Positions 61,143-63,725 of a DNA stretch of 63,725 bases are shown here, in pieces. Made by a program: the position numbers and the translations under genes. The stretch covers positions 1 through 63,725 of the forward strand of contig JAUIKE010000028.1 of assembly GCA_030430845.1 (NCBI GenBank), given 5' to 3'. The stretch comes from Bacteroidia bacterium. GTDB taxonomy: Bacteria; Bacteroidota; Bacteroidia; Chitinophagales; Saprospiraceae. A model generated the notes under the pieces. That model made no database searches and had not been told where the DNA came from. It was given only the letters and a program-made list of their open reading frames with translations. Numbering within the stretch: the first letter of the stretch is position 1; each line of letters opens with the position of its first letter.

Positions 61143-62594
61143 TTAAAAGACACTCTTAAACCCGACAGGCTTGCGTTTTTCGAATTTTGATTGTAAAACC
61201 AGATAGTCACTTCCCAGAAAAATCTTTAGCAGAGCCATTAAATCGGCTAGCATCGTAGTCTTGTTGAGCTGACTGTACATATTTTCGATATCTCTGATAA
61301 TGGATTGGAACAGCAGGTCGCGACTGATCTCTCCTTCTTTATAGGTAGCGATGAGGTGATACCAGGGGATGGAAGGAATATAGCCCGGCTTTTTCTGGTA
61401 TTTCTTGTCTAGGTCCAGGAGGTAGTTCTTGCGGATGGTACGGATGGCTTTGATGTGTTTTTTTTGAAAAAGCAGAGTCTCGAGGTACGTTGTGAAAAAG
61501 GTATGCCAGCGATAATGAAGCACTTCCTTTCGGTAAGCCAGAAGGAAAGATTCGGCCTGATTTTCGGCATTATTATACAGGCCGTTTGCATTCAGGCACT
61601 TGACGTGGAAGGATACGAATCCGATCTTATTGTAAAAATTTTTGGATTTGCGCATGTCATGCGTCGATTGCTGCATTAGTTTCAGGGCTTCCTGGTTCTT
61701 TTTTTGTCTGAGCAAGATGGCGCAAAGGTTATTAACGTATAAAATATGATCATGTGTTTTTTGACGAATGGATAAATAGCCGTAATAGGCAGCCTTGTCC
61801 AATTCCTTGAACTTGGTGTGCAGCAGAAGACGGTTGCTGTAATAATTCAGAAGTAAGCGTTTGGAATAGTATTTTCCCTGCTTGAACAACTCATCAATGG
61901 AGTCAAACTTTTCCTTTAGCTGATCGAATCGATCGTAGTTCAAACCAATAAAGATGAGTCGGATCAGAGCGAGGTATTTGTTCAGACCGTCAACTTTTTC
62001 ATCATAAAAAACATTTGTCATCCAGTCTTCCCACTGAATGGACTCAGTGTTATTTTCCGCGTACTGCCTTACAACGTCTATACTGGCCTGATGGAGTTGT
62101 TCGTTAATTTTTTTGGAAGCCTTATAGGCGTCCTGATATTCCTCAACAAAATTACTGGCCAGTTCATGATCTCTAAATCTCATACGGATGAGCAAAAAAT
62201 GACGGTAATGCTGGACCAGCTCGAAAAATTTGGTAAAGAAAAAATGAGGATGCTCATACTTTCGGATGGCCTTCAGCAGTTTTTTTTCTTCTTCCGGCGT
62301 AATGGCATCGATGGTGATCTGTCTTTCCAGGTGGCTCATCCACTCAAATTGCTCGTCCACATCAATCGCTTTTAGGCGCTCAACGATCCAGTTTTTGAGG
62401 TTGGTATACTTGCGCTTGTCTAAGGAGGTGTCATAAGGGGTAAATTGTGTAATCTGCCGGCAATTTTGATCGACTCTTTCAAGTATGGACAGCTTTATAT
62501 TGTCTTCAAAATTTTGAATAGACAATAGGTACTGCGTCTCGTGCGGAAGCAGCGAATTGGCAAATTCCGTAAAGCGTTTTAGTTTTTGACGCAT
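61143..62594 (-). CDS. Large alpha-helical protein of unknown function
   Basis: 483 residues, rich in Lys, Tyr, Phe and Leu, almost entirely helical by pattern, no signal peptide or membrane segment. Repeated motifs of 34-40 residues (for example AAYYGYLSIRQKTHDHILYV, NNAENQAESFLLAYRKEVLH) look like degenerate TPR units. I do not recognise a family. Base composition is similar to its neighbours. It lies between an aldo/keto reductase and fabG on the same strand but is separated from fabG by a strong hairpin, so it is probably transcribed separately. Confidence 0.75.
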   Translation of the reverse strand: MRQKLKRFTEFANSLLPHETQYLLSIQNFEDNIKLSILERVDQNCRQITQFTPYDTSLDKRKYTNLKNWIVERLKAIDVDEQFEWMSHLERQITIDAITPEEEKKLLKAIRKYEHPHFFFTKFFELVQHYRHFLLIRMRFRDHELASNFVEEYQDAYKASKKINEQLHQASIDVVRQYAENNTESIQWEDWMTNVFYDEKVDGLNKYLALIRLIFIGLNYDRFDQLKEKFDSIDELFKQGKYYSKRLLLNYYSNRLLLHTKFKELDKAAYYGYLSIRQKTHDHILYVNNLCAILLRQKKNQEALKLMQQSTHDMRKSKNFYNKIGFVSFHVKCLNANGLYNNAENQAESFLLAYRKEVLHYRWHTFFTTYLETLLFQKKHIKAIRTIRKNYLLDLDKKYQKKPGYIPSIPWYHLIATYKEGEISRDLLFQSIIRDIENMYSQLNKTTMLADLMALLKIFLGSDYLVLQSKFEKRKPVGFKSVF

Positions 62595-62604
62595 AAAAAA
62601 AGTT

Positions 62605-62638
62605 TAATAAGGAAGTGCGCCGGCGCACTTCCTTATTA
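62605..62638. terminator. Perfect 34-bp palindromic hairpin after fabG
   Basis: TAATAAGGAAGTGCGC, CG, then the exact complement. It begins directly after the fabG stop on the minus strand and lies 10 nt upstream of the next ATG. T-rich sequence follows only partly. Confidence 0.7.
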
Positions 62639-63382
62639 TTAAATCACAAGTCCTCCATCCACGCTCAATGTAACGCCTGTAATAAAGGACGCTTCATCTG
62701 AAGCAAGGAACAAATACGCATTGGCAATATCTTCCACGGTACCCATGCGAGCCATAGGCGTCCGGCTGAGCATCATGTCCATGACCTTCTCAGGCACGGT
62801 GCCGATCATTTCAGTTTGAATAAAACCAGGGGCGACTGCATTGACCGTAATGCCTTTGCGGCCGAGTTCGCGCGCCCAGGTTTTGGTCATGCCGATCACG
62901 CCGGCTTTGGTGGCCACATAATTGGTTTGCCCAAAATTGCCGTACAATCCCACTACGGAGGCGGCGTTGAGTATGCGGCCGGAAGCCTGTTCTACCATGT
63001 ATGGACTAATGGCTTTTGTGCAGTTGAACACTCCTGTCAGATTGACGTCGATGACCTGCTGCCATTGCTCAGGTGTCATTTTCTTCAAAGAAGCATCCCG
63101 GGTAATACCTGCATTATTGATCAAAATATCGATCTGCCCGTATTGTTCCATTACCTTCTCGGCTGCCTGTGTGACTTCTCCAAAATCACTGGTATTGACT
63201 TTCATAAAAAGACATTCTTTGTCTTCTCCCTGGAAGGCCTGTGTAGTGGCCTTTCCGGCCGTCACATCTACATCCCAGATGACTACTTTGGCTCCTTCTT
63301 CAAGGAACTTCCCTGCGGTGGCTTTACCTATTCCTTTGGCTGCACCGGTTATGATCGCAACTTTATTTTTCAATCTATTCAT
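62639..63382 (-). CDS. fabG: 3-oxoacyl-ACP reductase / SDR (FabG-like)
   Basis: 247 residues. TGAAKGIGKATAGKFLEEGA is the NADPH loop, LINNAGITRDASLKKMTPEQ the NNAG region typical for FabG/PhaB, NAASVVGLYGNFGQTNYVAT-KAG carries the Ser-Tyr-Lys triad, and FITGVTLSVDGGLVI the C-terminus. Reduces beta-ketoacyl thioesters in fatty-acid or polyhydroxyalkanoate metabolism. Not near other fatty-acid genes, so a house-keeping role is uncertain. Confidence 0.88.
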   Translation of the reverse strand: MNRLKNKVAIITGAAKGIGKATAGKFLEEGAKVVIWDVDVTAGKATTQAFQGEDKECLFMKVNTSDFGEVTQAAEKVMEQYGQIDILINNAGITRDASLKKMTPEQWQQVIDVNLTGVFNCTKAISPYMVEQASGRILNAASVVGLYGNFGQTNYVATKAGVIGMTKTWARELGRKGITVNAVAPGFIQTEMIGTVPEKVMDMMLSRTPMARMGTVEDIANAYLFLASDEASFITGVTLSVDGGLVI

Positions 63383-63599
63383 TTAGTTGGTTTTTGTTTT
63401 GCAATTTAAAACAATGCCAAAGGTAGAGAGGGGATTAAGATACAAAAAAAGGGTTGACTTGTGAGGTTTATTTTAGTTTTGGGTAGGTAAAACGTTGAAA
63501 GATAGTGTTTTGTGATCATGTTTTTTGGTGTTGACTTGATTTGCCTGTGGGCTGGCGCCCACAGTTGTGGAGGTGGCGTCCCTTTGGGACTTTACCCGT
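63383..63599. other. Non-coding sequence upstream of fabG
   Basis: No gene. Contains small hairpins CTGTGGGC/GCCCACAG (63545-63564) and GTCCC/GGGAC with loop TTT near 63579-63591, adjoining the composite repeat. Confidence 0.5.
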
Positions 63600-63725
63600 G
63601 GGGTTGTGTAAAAAGTCCTTCGGCCTTTTTCCCCAACCAATAATATTCTTTTAGGAGGTTGTTTTAAGAAAAAAACGAAGTTTTTTTCTTAAAACAACCT
63701 CCTAAACAAAATTTTCGGGGGTGGG
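63600..63725 (-). repeat. Composite hairpin element, copy 3 (cut by window end)
   Basis: Starts GGGGTTGTGTAAAAA at 63600, then GTCCTTCGGCC, and a central hairpin with perfect 27-bp arms at 63650-63706 and loop GAA. It ends AAAATTTTCGGGGGTGGG at the window edge, which in copy 1 continues to the second outer hairpin. It is in the opposite orientation to copies 1 and 2. One outer-stem arm has CCCCAACC where copy 1 has ACACAACC. Confidence 0.8.

Noticed and set aside
1..63725. tRNA genes, rRNA, insertion sequences, prophage or integrase
   Set aside because: No cloverleaf-type T-loop sequences, no transposase or integrase reading frames, no phage genes seen on either strand.

Overview
The window looks like a chromosome segment of a marine Bacteroidota bacterium, probably from the Saprospiria (Lewinella/Saprospira relatives). 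The signs are two SusC/SusD pairs, promoters of the Bacteroidota type (TTTTG, 19 nt, TAnnTTTG), several lipoproteins with PKD domains, and large TPR proteins fused to CHAT or cyclase/TolB-like modules. The lineage is inferred from gene content only. I found no rRNA, tRNA, insertion sequence, CRISPR array or phage genes.

Region 1 (1-13203) is signalling and envelope genes. An ECF sigma factor and the start of a downstream gene run leftwards. Divergent from them, two lipoproteins, a PKD-domain exported protein and an exported TPR-CHAT caspase-like protein form an apparent operon. Next come a membrane-anchored amidohydrolase, a decayed XRE regulator, two converging cyclase-TolB-TPR proteins, and a C-terminal scrap of a SnoaL-like protein.

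Region 2 (13204-23925) contains a TPR protein, a Uma2 nuclease with a GNAT acetyltransferase, and a bidirectional [NiFe] hydrogenase operon (hoxF, a fused hoxU-hoxY, hoxH, hoxW; transcribed leftwards). A SnoaL-like exported protein and a membrane-anchored AraC regulator follow.

Region 3 (23982-56664) is a large alginate-utilisation locus. Leftward operons encode two SusC/SusD systems, a PKD-domain glycan-binding lipoprotein and lyases of families PL7, PL6, PL17 and a heparinase II/III type. They also encode KdgF, an ExuT-like MFS transporter, two SDR reductases and a KDG kinase, plus an RraA-like protein and a TIM-barrel isomerase. A rightward operon encodes KDPG aldolase, another PL7, an Nramp-fold transporter lacking the metal motif, a gluconokinase and a second KDG kinase. 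Together these cover binding, depolymerisation, uptake and breakdown to pyruvate and glyceraldehyde-3-phosphate. A FadR-type GntR regulator heads the locus. Tandem TTGGTnnACCAA sites spaced 15 bp apart lie at its own promoter and at three others. The head of the locus (regulator, operator, leader, susC start) is duplicated; in the second copy the regulator has lost its DNA-binding domain.

Region 4 (56760-63725) contains a cytochrome c lipoprotein, a sialate O-acetylesterase-like enzyme, an aldo/keto reductase, a large helical protein of unknown function and a FabG-type reductase.

The intergenic DNA is rich in structure: three pairs of a palindromic ACATGTC repeat, three copies of a composite hairpin element with terminal inverted repeats, and a series of long perfect hairpins, mostly with 3-nt loops.
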